64,000 bases of DNA from Oscillatoria sp. CS-180 (GCF_028330965.1 NZ_JAQMUB010000091.1:62001-126000); one strand, 5' to 3'; counted from the stretch's first letter, positions 53,337 to 62,895 are shown. Notes: a model not told the origin generated them from the letters alone. Numbers and translations are program-made.

Positions 53337-55877
53337 CTACACTATCAGCCACCATAACCCCGCAGTCAGTGCCATAATCGCGCCATGCTGAGGCACCATC
53401 AATCGCAGGGGATAGCGGGCGATCTTTTGGGTGAGGGCGATCGCCAACACGGCCCCCACCATCAAAGATGTCCCCTGCAAAAAAGCAATGACGGCTGGAT
53501 GGGCCACAACCACAGGCAAGCTAGTGCCTGATAAGCCGATGGTCGCAGCGCTAATGGGCAATACCCGTCCGGCCTCAGTTAGAAATAGGCGCAGATAGTG
53601 GGCCAGCGTGCCCATCAGGACCAAAGGCAGATAGCCGTAAGCCAGTTCTACAAAGGGGCGAGGCTGGCGAGTGCTGACGGCCTTCTGAATAGCGTGCAGT
53701 AGGGCGTGGGCAGCCAAGGGAATAAGAGCAGGAAGAGAAAGGAGGGCGATCGCAAGACCTCCGTGAACCCCAAAAATGTTTGGATCCACCGACCAACTTA
53801 GCTTATTCAGCAGCTCTGGCAGGCGATGCAGAAACACTGCGTCCAACAACAATAACAACAGCGCCACTTCATAAATGCGGGGCGTGTGAGTTGTCCACAG
53901 TTCAATACCTGGAGGGCGTAAGTTGACCTCTACAGAACGATGGGGACAGGCTTTCAAACAGGTCATACAGAGTACACAGTCGCGGTTGTCTTCCAGCTGA
54001 GCGGGATGGGAATACAGGGGACAGCCATCTGTCTCTTGCCCTTCGCCCTTCGCAGGGCCGCCCTTGTAGCACTGATAGGTTGTGCACTCTGCTGAACAGG
54101 TGCCCTGCTGTGCCCGCAGTTCCGTCATGGAAAGTTTGGCGTATAGCCCGTTCATGCCACCGATAGGACACAGATAGCGACACCAAAACCGCCGCTCAAA
54201 GATTTGCGAAAAGATCACCGCCCCCGCTGTAATCAGCAGCAGCAGACACGATGACAGGTAGGCGGTATTCTCCAAGTCCCACAGTTCTTCCCACAGTAGA
54301 ATCAGCGCAAATAGGCCAAACAAGAACCAGCCACCCCAGCGCTCAGCTGCCTGACGCGGCCAGCGTTTTAACTGTCGGGGAAAGAGCTTGAGCGAGAGCG
54401 TTTGCAAAGCTTCCCCATAGATCATGAAGGGACACACCGCGCACCACACTCGTCCCAAAAAGGGAAAGATCAGCAAAATGACAGGCCACCACCAAGCCCA
54501 GAACAGGTTCAAGGCAATGTTCTGATCCCGCGTCTGAGGTCCTATAAAGAGAAGGGCATTGAAGAACGCAAAGGCCGTGAGAGTAAAGCCATAGTTGATG
54601 CGGTCAGGCCACCAGGGACTGCGGAGAAAATGCCGTAGTTTGGGATAAGCATTCAGCAGATTGAGGCGAAACTGCTTTTTCTTACTTTGGGACGGCCAAA
54701 GAATTTCCTCCGTCAGAACACAACCTGGCGCGGCTTGGGACAGAGCACGAGAGACCAGACTTTCTAGCTCCCGCAGATTATTAGGAAAATCATAGGCTTG
54801 CAGTCGTCGAATCGCTTCGGGAGTCACCAAAATCCGCTTCTGCCCCCGCGCTCGACTAATCAAGCTGATGTAGTAGTTCACGTAGTCTTCGATATCAGCC
54901 TTGCGGACTCTGAGCGGCGGCACTTTAATTTGCGTATCTACGGCTGCGCTCAAAGCTGAGACAGGTCGCTCTGCAATGAGGATGAAGTGAGCCGTACTGG
55001 TCTGCTCGATAGCAGGCTCTGCGTCATTACGACTGATGGGGCAATAAGTATGATGGGTCAGAAGATGAGCGATCACCCCCATCAGTTCCTTCGGCAATTC
55101 TTCGACATTATTCAAAATTAGGGTGCCTTGCCCCAGTGCTTCTAGCAGTCCTGGTTTTCCTCCTACTCTTCCAAATAGCTCTGCGCCACTCGTTTGTAGC
55201 CGAGCACAGTCTACTTTGATGATGGGCTGACGGCGATAGATTGAACTGTAATGGATCAAAGCAGCGATGTTGTCTTTTTCAGTCCCCGGTTCTCCGAAAA
55301 CTAAAACTGAGCCGCAATCGTCGTCACACGCTTTGAAAGCATCTCGAATCTGCTGCCGCAGGCGATTGGCATAGCGGCTGCGACCAATCACCCCCCGTCG
55401 AGCCTTCGTGACCAGATAGGGTCGTAGAATATCCTGACGCTCTTGTTCATAGGTGAGCTGCGAAGCTATCTGCCGCAACTCCGCTGCAATCTGCTGAGAG
55501 AACACCTGCATAATTTCAGGATGCTGGGCTTTCACCTGCTGAAATGACTCTGCTGGAATGAATCCAAAGCGGCATTCGCTTAGGGTCAGAATGGTTTTCT
55601 CAACGGATTCGCCGAGAAGGAGCGATCGCAAATTCAACACCGATCCTGGCAAAAAACTCATAGGCCGACTTACCCCCGGCTTATGCTCCAGTCGTCCTGT
55701 TTCAAGAATGAACAGTCCTTCCGGTGGCGTATCGGCCACAATAACCTCTCGATGAGGCGCAATCCGACGAACCTCCATCCGCTCGCTCAGAGCGGTTAGA
55801 GTCGCTTCATCCAAATCACTCAGGGCGGACCGCTCTTGTAACCAGATCACGCGGTCCTGAAGTGTCGTCGTCATCAT
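53337..55877 (-). CDS. Cyclic-nucleotide-type sensor, degenerate sigma-54-type AAA+ and membrane 4Fe-4S (NapH/NosR-like) fusion
   Basis: 846 residues. Residues about 15-130 form a CRP-like effector domain (LFILETGRLEHKPGVSRPM). Residues about 165-395 match the AAA+ domain of bacterial enhancer-binding proteins, but Walker A reads GEPGTEKDN, Walker B LILNNVEEL (Asp lost), and GAFTGA is absent. About 430 onward is a multi-span membrane part with CAVCPF (about 479), CRYLCP (about 566), a CSAECTTYQC and a CVLCMTCLKACP ferredoxin motif (about 636), as in NapH/NosR proteins. There is no Fis-type HTH at the C-terminus. A strong GGGAGGTGAG precedes the ATGATG start. A redox-sensing membrane switch is inferred. 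Confidence 0.9.
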   Translation of the reverse strand: MMTTTLQDRVIWLQERSALSDLDEATLTALSERMEVRRIAPHREVIVADTPPEGLFILETGRLEHKPGVSRPMSFLPGSVLNLRSLLLGESVEKTILTLSECRFGFIPAESFQQVKAQHPEIMQVFSQQIAAELRQIASQLTYEQERQDILRPYLVTKARRGVIGRSRYANRLRQQIRDAFKACDDDCGSVLVFGEPGTEKDNIAALIHYSSIYRRQPIIKVDCARLQTSGAELFGRVGGKPGLLEALGQGTLILNNVEELPKELMGVIAHLLTHHTYCPISRNDAEPAIEQTSTAHFILIAERPVSALSAAVDTQIKVPPLRVRKADIEDYVNYYISLISRARGQKRILVTPEAIRRLQAYDFPNNLRELESLVSRALSQAAPGCVLTEEILWPSQSKKKQFRLNLLNAYPKLRHFLRSPWWPDRINYGFTLTAFAFFNALLFIGPQTRDQNIALNLFWAWWWPVILLIFPFLGRVWCAVCPFMIYGEALQTLSLKLFPRQLKRWPRQAAERWGGWFLFGLFALILLWEELWDLENTAYLSSCLLLLITAGAVIFSQIFERRFWCRYLCPIGGMNGLYAKLSMTELRAQQGTCSAECTTYQCYKGGPAKGEGQETDGCPLYSHPAQLEDNRDCVLCMTCLKACPHRSVEVNLRPPGIELWTTHTPRIYEVALLLLLLDAVFLHRLPELLNKLSWSVDPNIFGVHGGLAIALLSLPALIPLAAHALLHAIQKAVSTRQPRPFVELAYGYLPLVLMGTLAHYLRLFLTEAGRVLPISAATIGLSGTSLPVVVAHPAVIAFLQGTSLMVGAVLAIALTQKIARYPLRLMVPQHGAIMALTAGLWWLIV

Positions 55878-55971
55878 TGGCTCACCTCCCGAATGCTATG
55901 AGATCCGTTTTAAGTGGCAAGATTCGAGTAATGTGTTGAAATAGGTATAGCGTTATGCGACTGGACAAGTT

Positions 55972-56427
55972 TTATTGGTCAAAAAAGACCCGCATTAGCC
56001 CTAGAAACAACGCCAAGAGAGCTAAATAAGCAGCCATGGCCACCAAAACGTTGACGTCAAAAATATAACGGCTGCCGTCGAATGTGGGACTGATAAAAAG
56101 CGTTGAAAAAGGATTAACGAAGGGCTGGGATAAGTTGTAAATAAAACCGGCAAAAGTATTATCAGGATTTGCTGCTGTGAAACGAAGCAAAAACCTTAAT
56201 CCTAGTAGCACTTCCAAAGCGGCGACTAAGTAGATAACACCTCTTACAAACTTGTCAAGTAAGGTCGATTTTCTTGCTTTGGTATGTCGTGCTGCTTCTT
56301 GAGCCAAGCGCTGCCGTTCATGCTGGTCCTCGGGATCAGCACCCCAAGGATCCTGCTGATTTCCTGAGGTATGGGGCAAATTCTGAGGATGAGGTTTGGG
56401 ATGACGCGAGTCTTCAGGATGAGCCAT
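55972..56427 (-). CDS. YggT family membrane protein with N-terminal extension
   Basis: 151 residues. A charged, His/Pro-rich N-terminus (about 1-55) precedes membrane spans at about 62-82 (GVIYLVAALEVLLGLRFLLR) and 125-148 (VLVAMAAYLALLALFLGLM). FVNPFSTLFISPTF is the conserved YggT loop (P-F..P). Related cyanobacterial and plastid proteins (Ycf19) are involved in division or thylakoid nucleoid layout. Start ATG at 56425-56427. Confidence 0.82.
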   Translation of the reverse strand: MAHPEDSRHPKPHPQNLPHTSGNQQDPWGADPEDQHERQRLAQEAARHTKARKSTLLDKFVRGVIYLVAALEVLLGLRFLLRFTAANPDNTFAGFIYNLSQPFVNPFSTLFISPTFDGSRYIFDVNVLVAMAAYLALLALFLGLMRVFFDQ

Positions 56428-56516
56428 TAAACTAAGTGGGAAAACACTCGAAGGTTAGCAGATTCATTCCCATTTACTCATGGCACTTCAGATAGGTTTA
56501 TGTTGAACCTAGCTGA

Positions 56517-56873
56517 TCACGACAAAGGTGATTTGCTTGAAGCTGCGGCTGCCAAAAATGGCATAATCTCGCTGCAAACTTCATAGAAGCCTGTAGTGGG
56601 GGGGTGTATGAAAAGATGAGAAATTTTGTTGAGTGCTTCTGTATAAGTCTTATCGTGATGAGATTCCATGTCGCCAGGTTCGTCCCAAAGAATGATGGCG
56701 ATGCCGCGATCGCTGTCCGGTTCTTGCAATAGGTAAGCACCGCCAAAGCCGTCAGTGTAGGTTGAAACAGCTTTCTCATAGAGTTGACGTGCTTCCGAGA
56801 AGCATCCAGGTTTGAACTCGCCAATAGCGACGTAAGCGTATTTGTGTTTGAGGCGGTCTAGAAAATCAGTCAT
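56517..56873 (-). CDS. Hypothetical protein, possible dimeric alpha/beta barrel
   Basis: 118 residues. YAYVAIGEFKPGCFSEARQL and YEKAVSTYTDGFGGAYLLQE, followed by GIAIILWDEPGDMESHHDK, resemble antibiotic-biosynthesis-monooxygenase-like ferredoxin folds, with no clear catalytic site. Start at ATG 56871-56873; a TTG one codon earlier opens the longest frame. The HAD gene lies about 105 bp upstream on the same strand. Confidence 0.65.
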   Translation of the reverse strand: MTDFLDRLKHKYAYVAIGEFKPGCFSEARQLYEKAVSTYTDGFGGAYLLQEPDSDRGIAIILWDEPGDMESHHDKTYTEALNKISHLFIHPPTTGFYEVCSEIMPFLAAAASSKSPLS

Positions 56874-56980
56874 CAATGCTTCCTACAGGTGAATCGCGCT
56901 TATCCGCTAACGAGAGCTTCTGCTGCGCAGAGAACACTAAATCGTTTGCTCCAAGCACCTTCACCCTATCTTGAGAGTTT

Positions 56981-57613
56981 TCATGATTTCTCGATTAGCA
57001 ACGATTGTTCATCCTGGGCTGTATTCCAAGACTTAACCACAGTCATAACGTCATTCGGTGAGGTCACTTGATACCCCTGAATACCCAGCTGACAAGCAGT
57101 CTCTACGTTGCGAGCACCATCGTCGAAGAAAGCAACGGTTTCAGAGGCAGTCTCTAACTCGGCCAAAACATATTGAAAAATAGCGGCGTCAGGTTTCATC
57201 TTGCCTAGTTTATAGGACAAGAATAGCGAGTCAAAGTATCTGAAAAAGTCATAGCGATCGCGCAACCGCTCATAGTGCGCAGGATTCGTGTTCGAAAGCA
57301 GGGACAGATGATAGTTTTGTTTCAAAAGCGCCAAAACTTCATTGCAGTGAGCCATGGGTGCTTGGACAAACTCTAGAAATTCCTGCTGCACTTTTTCGGG
57401 AGCAACGGATAGGCCAAACTCTTCGATGAAGGCGATCGCAAATTCATCAAAGTCAGTTCGACCCGATTCAAAATCAACCGTGCTTTGAGCATTGATCCAG
57501 AGATGGTGGAGTTCATCAATGGGAACAGATCGCCCTAATAAGGAGCTAATGCGTTCCGCCCACTCAAGTTGAACCAGCACTCCACCCATATCTAAAACAA
57601 TGTGTGTAATCAT
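56981..57613 (-). CDS. HAD-IA family hydrolase
   Basis: 210 residues. Motif I IVLDMGGVLVQLEW holds the nucleophile Asp8 (the second Asp is Gly, as common in this subgroup), motif II is LSLLSNTNPAHYERL, motif III YKLGKMKPDAAIFQYVL and motif IV VAFFDDGARNVETACQLG. A phosphatase, epoxide-hydrolase-like or haloacid-type substrate cannot be chosen. The N-terminal cap is the usual helical type. Start ATG at 57611-57613. Confidence 0.9.
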   Translation of the reverse strand: MITHIVLDMGGVLVQLEWAERISSLLGRSVPIDELHHLWINAQSTVDFESGRTDFDEFAIAFIEEFGLSVAPEKVQQEFLEFVQAPMAHCNEVLALLKQNYHLSLLSNTNPAHYERLRDRYDFFRYFDSLFLSYKLGKMKPDAAIFQYVLAELETASETVAFFDDGARNVETACQLGIQGYQVTSPNDVMTVVKSWNTAQDEQSLLIEKS

Positions 57614-57658
57614 GTTTGGCTTTGTTCAAAATGATTGTGTGAGGTCTGACAAGGTTAT

Positions 57659-57907
57659 TCAAATAGTCAGCAACGCCTGATCAGTGCGAGGTTTCGACCT
57701 GCGTTCCAAAAAATCCGTAACCTCAGAGTAGCTGAGGTTGATCTGAGCGATCCCATTAACTAGAAGTCTCCAGCAACCGGCCTGATAGATCAATTGCCAA
57801 TTAGCTGCTGGATCCGCCGGAGAAATATGATGTTCTTGGTGTTGTGTTGAACAGTTGAAACCCAAAGAAGATGCCTTTTGAAAGAGCTTTTCAGGGGCTT
57901 GTGCCAT
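57659..57907 (-). CDS. Small hypothetical protein
   Basis: 82 residues of unknown type. ADPAANWQLIYQAGCWRLLV and NGIAQINLSYSEVTDFLERR suggest a compact alpha/beta protein. Start ATG at 57905-57907. It lies about 45 bp before the HAD gene, same strand, so it may be co-transcribed. Conservation is not known. Confidence 0.5.
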   Translation of the reverse strand: MAQAPEKLFQKASSLGFNCSTQHQEHHISPADPAANWQLIYQAGCWRLLVNGIAQINLSYSEVTDFLERRSKPRTDQALLTI

Positions 57908-58053
57908 TGTTGACTGATCCTAAATAGACGAAACTATACGTGTGTCTTTAGCCCGTACCCTGTGAATCATCTAACGACTTTCTACTGTAAGTCTGCTCTA
58001 AAAATGCAAATTTATAGACGCTTTCATTTCTTTACGAAAGAGTAGAGATCACC

Positions 58054-58743
58054 TTAGGAATATTTCAGTGTGAAATCAGTCATGATGAAAGGCGATCGAG
58101 AGTCGATACGGACAACGCTGGCTCCTTGGGTGTCAAGAACGATTCTTTGCGGCACATATTGTGTATCGCCTTCCACGTCCGGTGGAACCTCCGTTTGTGC
58201 TTTGGCCACACAGTGACCGTCATTATTGAGAGCGGAAAGGTTGATTGCCTGACTACCGACTAACACGACTTCGATGTCAGAAACGAAGCTTTTCAGGCTC
58301 ACCTTCAAGCTTCTCCCTTGATGCATGGGCATGATAGCCAGTGACACAGATTCACTCTGAAATCGAAAGTTAGAAGGGCAGAGGGCGATCGCCGACTCAA
58401 ACTGCACATGCAGCGATGAAAATTGACTCTCTACCCGCTCAAATTTTTCCAACCAATCAATAGGCAAGCGCCGCCTGGCATTCTTGTCAGTTTCTTGTTC
58501 TTGCTGTGAAGAATCGTACGAACCAAGCGGTGCAAGGTTGTCAATTTCTTGAACTTGCATAAGGTTGAAATGTAGTAGACATCCCTGTAACTGGTTGTGA
58601 TCTACACCGACAACCGAAGCAATCTCGCAGAGTGACCTATTATCTTGTGACAGTTTTAGAGGTGGCGTGACCTTCTCATGAGCAGTTAAAGCGCTAGGAG
58701 AGGAGGTAGTTTTATCACCATCTGAGACGGAAGCTGCTTCCAT
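58054..58743 (-). CDS. Hypothetical protein
   Basis: 229 residues, not recognised. After a Ser/Thr-rich N-terminus it has a region with LSQDNRSLCEIASVVGVDHN and RRRLPIDWLEKFERVESQFS, and a C-terminal beta-rich part (VSLAIMPMHQGRSLKVSLKS, FVSDIEVVLVGSQAINLS, IVLDTQGASVVRIDSRSP). No membrane segment is seen. Start ATG at 58741-58743. Its place next to pheA gives no functional hint. Confidence 0.6.
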   Translation of the reverse strand: MEAASVSDGDKTTSSPSALTAHEKVTPPLKLSQDNRSLCEIASVVGVDHNQLQGCLLHFNLMQVQEIDNLAPLGSYDSSQQEQETDKNARRRLPIDWLEKFERVESQFSSLHVQFESAIALCPSNFRFQSESVSLAIMPMHQGRSLKVSLKSFVSDIEVVLVGSQAINLSALNNDGHCVAKAQTEVPPDVEGDTQYVPQRIVLDTQGASVVRIDSRSPFIMTDFTLKYS

Positions 58744-58856
58744 GACCTGTTAAAGATTTGCAAAACTACTTCACCAGCTTTTTACAAAGCTGCGGTAGAT
58801 GCTCCGGAAAAAAATCCAAAATACCCTTCAGGCTTAGATGCCGCGTTTTCAGAGAA

Positions 58857-59714
58857 CTATTCTGCTACGCCAGATGCTACTGGAATTGTCGCATAGCTGC
58901 CAAAAAGTTTGAGCGTTTCAGTACAGTTCTCTAGATTTTTCAAAGCGTCCTGAGTATGTGCCGAGGTCAGGCTAGCCTCTAAATCCAGAAAAAAGAGGTA
59001 CTCGCCCAAGGACCGTTTAGTCGGACGAGACTCAATGCGGCTCAAATTAATGTCGGCTTCAGCAAAGATCTCTAACGGTCTGAGAAGTGCTCCAGGGCAG
59101 TTGATAGGCAAGCTAAATGCAAGAGACGTATGGCTGCCCTCCTGACTGTGCTCTTGATTCAGAATCCAGAACTTAGTGCAATTATCAGGGCGGTCATTAA
59201 TACTACGCGCCAATACCGGAACTTGATACAGACTCGCAGCCCATTCTGAGGCGATCGCCGCGATCGTCGGAGACTCCTCAAGATGCTGTAACGACTCCGT
59301 TGTTGATCGGGTTGGGATCAGCGTCGCGATCGGACACTCGCGAGCAATCCACTGCTGACATTGCCCTAACGCTTGAGGATGCGAATAGATTGTTTCAACT
59401 TGTGCCGTTTCCTTAGCATGGGTGATAAAGGTATGCCTGATGGGCAAAACCAAGGCCCGCTGTATTCGTAAGCTATCCAACTGCCAGAGTGTATCTAACG
59501 TAACGGCAACTGTACCCTCAATCGAATTCTCGACTGGAACAATAGCGCAGGACACCTCACCGGCAGCGACGGCCTGTATGGCCTGCAAAATACTGGGATA
59601 GGTTGTAAGCGTAATATCGCTATGCTGCTGAGACGCCAACCAGGCCCGATAGGCCAGCGCAGCCTGTTCTGAGTAAGTGCCACGAGGGCCGAGATGACCA
59701 ATAGAAATAGACAT
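58857..59714 (-). CDS. pheA: Prephenate dehydratase
   Basis: 285 residues. It converts prephenate to phenylpyruvate in phenylalanine synthesis. Seen: IGHLGPRGTYSEQAALAYRA, the catalytic region CAIVPVENSIEGTVAVTLDT, TKFWILNQE (TRF-type motif) and a C-terminal ACT domain (LPINCPGALLRPLEIFAEAD, NLSRIESRPTKRSLGEYLFF) with the ESRP regulatory motif for Phe. Start ATG at 59712-59714. Confidence 0.95.
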   Translation of the reverse strand: MSISIGHLGPRGTYSEQAALAYRAWLASQQHSDITLTTYPSILQAIQAVAAGEVSCAIVPVENSIEGTVAVTLDTLWQLDSLRIQRALVLPIRHTFITHAKETAQVETIYSHPQALGQCQQWIARECPIATLIPTRSTTESLQHLEESPTIAAIASEWAASLYQVPVLARSINDRPDNCTKFWILNQEHSQEGSHTSLAFSLPINCPGALLRPLEIFAEADINLSRIESRPTKRSLGEYLFFLDLEASLTSAHTQDALKNLENCTETLKLFGSYATIPVASGVAE

Positions 59715-60074
59715 AGCGATAATTTAGAAGCAATTCTTCTCAAAGGCGCGTTCTAAGTAGCTGTCCCTACACCTGATACTCCGTCAACAGCCATAAAACC
59801 ACATTGCCGCCTGAGAAAAATATGAAGAGGTGTTAACCTGAATGAAGAAAGCTTCGTAAAACCACGGCATAATAGGCTTGCTTGTGGGGTTGAATAGCGG
59901 AGATTTGAGGAAATCTTCCCCGTTTTGAGATGTTTACTAGACTTCTCTACGGCTTTTCTCCTACGAGACTCTACCATGCTCACCTTTGTGCCATTAGCCT
60001 TACTGTCATTCAGGACGGGATTTGCTCTAGTCGTGCAGTTGCCTCCTAATTCCCAACTCAGTTATTAATTCTCC
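59715..60074. other. Intergenic gap between divergent pheA and DUF1997 genes
   Basis: About 360 bases. No gene or strong repeat is seen; the promoters of both flanking genes must lie here. Confidence 0.4.
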
Positions 60075-60647
60075 ATGCTCCGCCTTTTCGCTAAACAAAC
60101 TGTTGAGATGCGGGTTCCTCGACAGTCGGTTCCTATCCATCACTATCTCAAGCAGCCCCGGCGTCTAGTTCATGCCCTAATGAATCCGGCTCAGGTAGAA
60201 GAGATTAGTCAGGACACCTTTCGATTTCACTTGAGAGGGTTTCAGTTTTTGATGCTAAAGATTCAACCTGTCGTCGATTTGCGTATTGATGTCAGTAAAG
60301 ATCACTTCCTGACAGTACAGTCGGTTAGATGCAAGATTTACGGGAATGACTTTGTTGATCGACAGTTTCATCTCAACCTGTCAGGAGAATTGCGGCTCAA
60401 AGACCGAGCTACTGTGACTGATTTGAATGGGGATGTTAATTTGGCGATCGCCGTAGCACTTCCGCCGATTCTCAAAATGACTCCTCACCCTATTTTGGAA
60501 ACCACTGGCAACCAAATTTTGAAAGGGGTGCTGACGACGATGAAGCAGCGTCTCTTACGCCAACTTGCTGTGGATTACAAACGCTGGAGTCAACAGCAGT
60601 CTACCGCTGCATCCCCCAACCTGAAGCTAGATCAAAAGCCAGCATAG
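60075..60647 (+). CDS. DUF1997 family protein
   Basis: 190 residues. The family pattern appears as VPIHHYLKQPRRLVHALMNP, IQPVVDLRIDVSKDHFLTVQ, FHLNLSGELRLKDRATVTDL and LRQLAVDYKRWSQQ. These cyanobacterial and plastid proteins of unknown function have an START/lipid-transfer-like look (inferred). Start ATG at 60075. Confidence 0.85.
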   Translation: MLRLFAKQTVEMRVPRQSVPIHHYLKQPRRLVHALMNPAQVEEISQDTFRFHLRGFQFLMLKIQPVVDLRIDVSKDHFLTVQSVRCKIYGNDFVDRQFHLNLSGELRLKDRATVTDLNGDVNLAIAVALPPILKMTPHPILETTGNQILKGVLTTMKQRLLRQLAVDYKRWSQQQSTAASPNLKLDQKPA

Positions 60648-60981
60648 TGGGCTGACTCGTTCAAGATGGCGGTCAGGTTCCATAACTGGGCAGCTTTTGT
60701 GAACCATTGCTTCATTTTGCGATTAGGTGAGCCTGTGTCCTATTTAACATCAGCCTGGACATTCTCTTAGCCAGGTCACCGGCAAATGCGTCATGCTTGC
60801 CAATGAAGGAATGCAGTGCAAACTGCTAGAACACTCCTACTTAACCTCCCTTTAGCCAGTCAGTTCTTTTTCTTAACCCAAAGTTGGCTGTTTCTTGAAG
60901 TAAAAAAACGCAATCTCCTAGGTAATATTTGCTTAAATATCAGAGCTACGGTTTGTGGAGCGTGGGGAGCGCAGAGAATAT
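60648..60981. other. Intergenic region before the deacetylase-phosphodiesterase gene
   Basis: About 330 bases. It contains the candidate Pho box at 60840-60879 and AT-rich DNA suitable for a promoter. No gene or repeat copy is seen. Confidence 0.45.
60840..60879 (+). promoter_or_regulatory. Candidate Pho box upstream of the deacetylase-phosphodiesterase gene
   Basis: CTTAACCT (8 of 8 against PyTTAAPyPy(T/A)) is followed 11 bp later by TTTAGCCA (7 of 8), with a third weak unit and then CTTAACCC about 32 bp from the first. It lies about 100-140 bp before the start at 60982. Regulation by phosphate is inferred. Confidence 0.4.
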
Positions 60982-62895
60982 ATGGATAAGTCTTCGGAGA
61001 ACAGTTCACCGACGACCAAAAGTAAGTTGCTTTTGCTACTGAAAATAGGTGTCTTTTGTTTCGCTACGGGTGCCACTACATCAGCTGCCTTAACTCTAAG
61101 TCCTCGTCTTGACTTCAATCATTTTTCCTTAAATCGTAATACGGCAATTTCTGCAACGCCTAAACTTGAAGGCTTAGGCCCCATCGCTAGTACGGCTAGC
61201 ACCGAAGGTTTGGGAGCTTTCCCAGGTAAGATTTCTGCTAGCTATCTCTGCACACCCCGAGATCATCTGGCCCAAGAGGTTAGCTATGAAGAACCTGTGG
61301 CGATCGCTGAAGGTATCTTCAGTCCTGCATTCCATACCTTACGCAGCAGTCTTGACCCCAGCCTAATTAGGAAACTGAAAGCGGCTCCTTGGCCAGAAAT
61401 CCATGAATCGGCCCGCTCCGCCCGAGTTCCTGTCTTGATGTATCACGACATTCTGGAAGAAAAGGAAGTTTTCTTCGATGTCACCGTGGAGGAATTTGAA
61501 GCGCATCTTGTCCGAATTGAGGAAGAAGGACTAACACCCATCAGTTTTGACCAACTGCTTGAGCACCTCCGGACCGGCGCGCCGCTTCCCCCAAAACCCG
61601 TTCTTCTCACCTTTGACGATGGATATGTAGGGCACTACACCCACGTTTATCCCCTTTTGAAGCAATATCAGTATCCAGCAGTCTTTTCTGTATTTACTGG
61701 CAAGCTGGACGGCGACATTGTAGGTCGTTCCACCGTGACCTGGGAACAGACTAAAGAAATGGCTGCTGACCCACTCATTACGATCGCCTCTCACACCATC
61801 ACCCACCCCCGTGATTTACGCGAACTCAATGATGAAGACCTTCGGCGAGAGGTTGTAGAGTCCAAAACCCGGCTAGAAGCTGAATTAGGAATCCCTATCC
61901 AATATTTCACTTACCCCGAAGGCAACTACGACGAACGTGTCGCAGCAGCTGTTGCAGAAGCAGGCTATGATGCCGCACTCACCATGAGCAATTATGAAGA
62001 GTGGTTTGCTGGAGAATCAGACGATCTTCTCAGCATTGGGCGGTTTGGTCAGTCTCAATTAGAAAACGTTATTCCTGAAGCTTGGGAGGGACTTGCAGTT
62101 CCTATAGTTGGTCAAGATACCTTTGATTTTTACTCCCCCATTCGAGTTATCGAGCGTTTGGAAACAGAAGAGGTGCCGCTAGCCTTGATTGCAGGTGGCC
62201 GCCCGGCAACGGTTCATGCCGATAGTCGTTATCAGCTAACAGAAATCTTGGCTCGGACCAATGCTAAGGGAGCAGTTGATGGCGCTTTCTTTTCTCTTGA
62301 ATACTTGGATTCCAACGTCATGATTGGGCCAGTTTTGAGCCAAGCAACCCAGACCTTTGTTCCTGGAAACGCCAGCGAAAACCCTCTGTTAAATGGCAGG
62401 CCGCTAGCGCTCATTAGCCCCAACGAAGTTAGATTTATTCCCTTCGATTCTAATAAGCATAATGCTTTGGAGGGCGTCCAAGCTGAAATGGAGGATGTCA
62501 CCGATGCTTTTGTAGGAGCAGCCTGGCTCGTTCGTGATGGTAACCCTCAGGATGAAGCGTCCTTTGGCACACTGTTCGATTTTGATGCTTATCGGCACCG
62601 CGCCTTTTGGGGGATCAACAAAGCGGGGCAGCCTGTGCTCGGTGTCACCAAAGGTAGGGTTGATTCAGTCACCTTGGGTGAATTGCTTCATGAAGTCGGT
62701 TTCCGCGACGCTATTATGGTCGACTCCGGTGCCAGCACTTCGTTGGCATACGAAGGGGAATCTTTGGTTGACTACATTCCCCGTCCCGTGCCGCACATGA
62801 TTGCCGTCTTAGCGGAAGAGGAAGCTCAAGGGACTTGTCCTTTGGTATTCGAAGACTTACCCAGTTATGAAGAAGATTGGGCCGAGTCTTTTTAG
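60982..62895 (+). CDS. Polysaccharide deacetylase fused to phosphodiester glycosidase (NAGPA-like) domain
   Basis: 637 residues. An N-terminal signal anchor is LLLLLKIGVFCFATGATTSA. The CE4 deacetylase domain (about 145-360) has VPVLMYHDI, LLTFDDGYVGHY (about 208) and the metal-binding IASHTITHPRDL (about 267). The C-terminal domain (from about 385) is phosphodiester-glycosidase-like: AKGAVDGAFFSLEYLDSN and LLHEVGFRDAIMVDSGASTS. It probably edits exopolysaccharide or wall polymers outside the plasma membrane. The start is ATG 60982; the longest frame opens with a GTG nine codons earlier. Confidence 0.88.
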   Translation: MDKSSENSSPTTKSKLLLLLKIGVFCFATGATTSAALTLSPRLDFNHFSLNRNTAISATPKLEGLGPIASTASTEGLGAFPGKISASYLCTPRDHLAQEVSYEEPVAIAEGIFSPAFHTLRSSLDPSLIRKLKAAPWPEIHESARSARVPVLMYHDILEEKEVFFDVTVEEFEAHLVRIEEEGLTPISFDQLLEHLRTGAPLPPKPVLLTFDDGYVGHYTHVYPLLKQYQYPAVFSVFTGKLDGDIVGRSTVTWEQTKEMAADPLITIASHTITHPRDLRELNDEDLRREVVESKTRLEAELGIPIQYFTYPEGNYDERVAAAVAEAGYDAALTMSNYEEWFAGESDDLLSIGRFGQSQLENVIPEAWEGLAVPIVGQDTFDFYSPIRVIERLETEEVPLALIAGGRPATVHADSRYQLTEILARTNAKGAVDGAFFSLEYLDSNVMIGPVLSQATQTFVPGNASENPLLNGRPLALISPNEVRFIPFDSNKHNALEGVQAEMEDVTDAFVGAAWLVRDGNPQDEASFGTLFDFDAYRHRAFWGINKAGQPVLGVTKGRVDSVTLGELLHEVGFRDAIMVDSGASTSLAYEGESLVDYIPRPVPHMIAVLAEEEAQGTCPLVFEDLPSYEEDWAESF

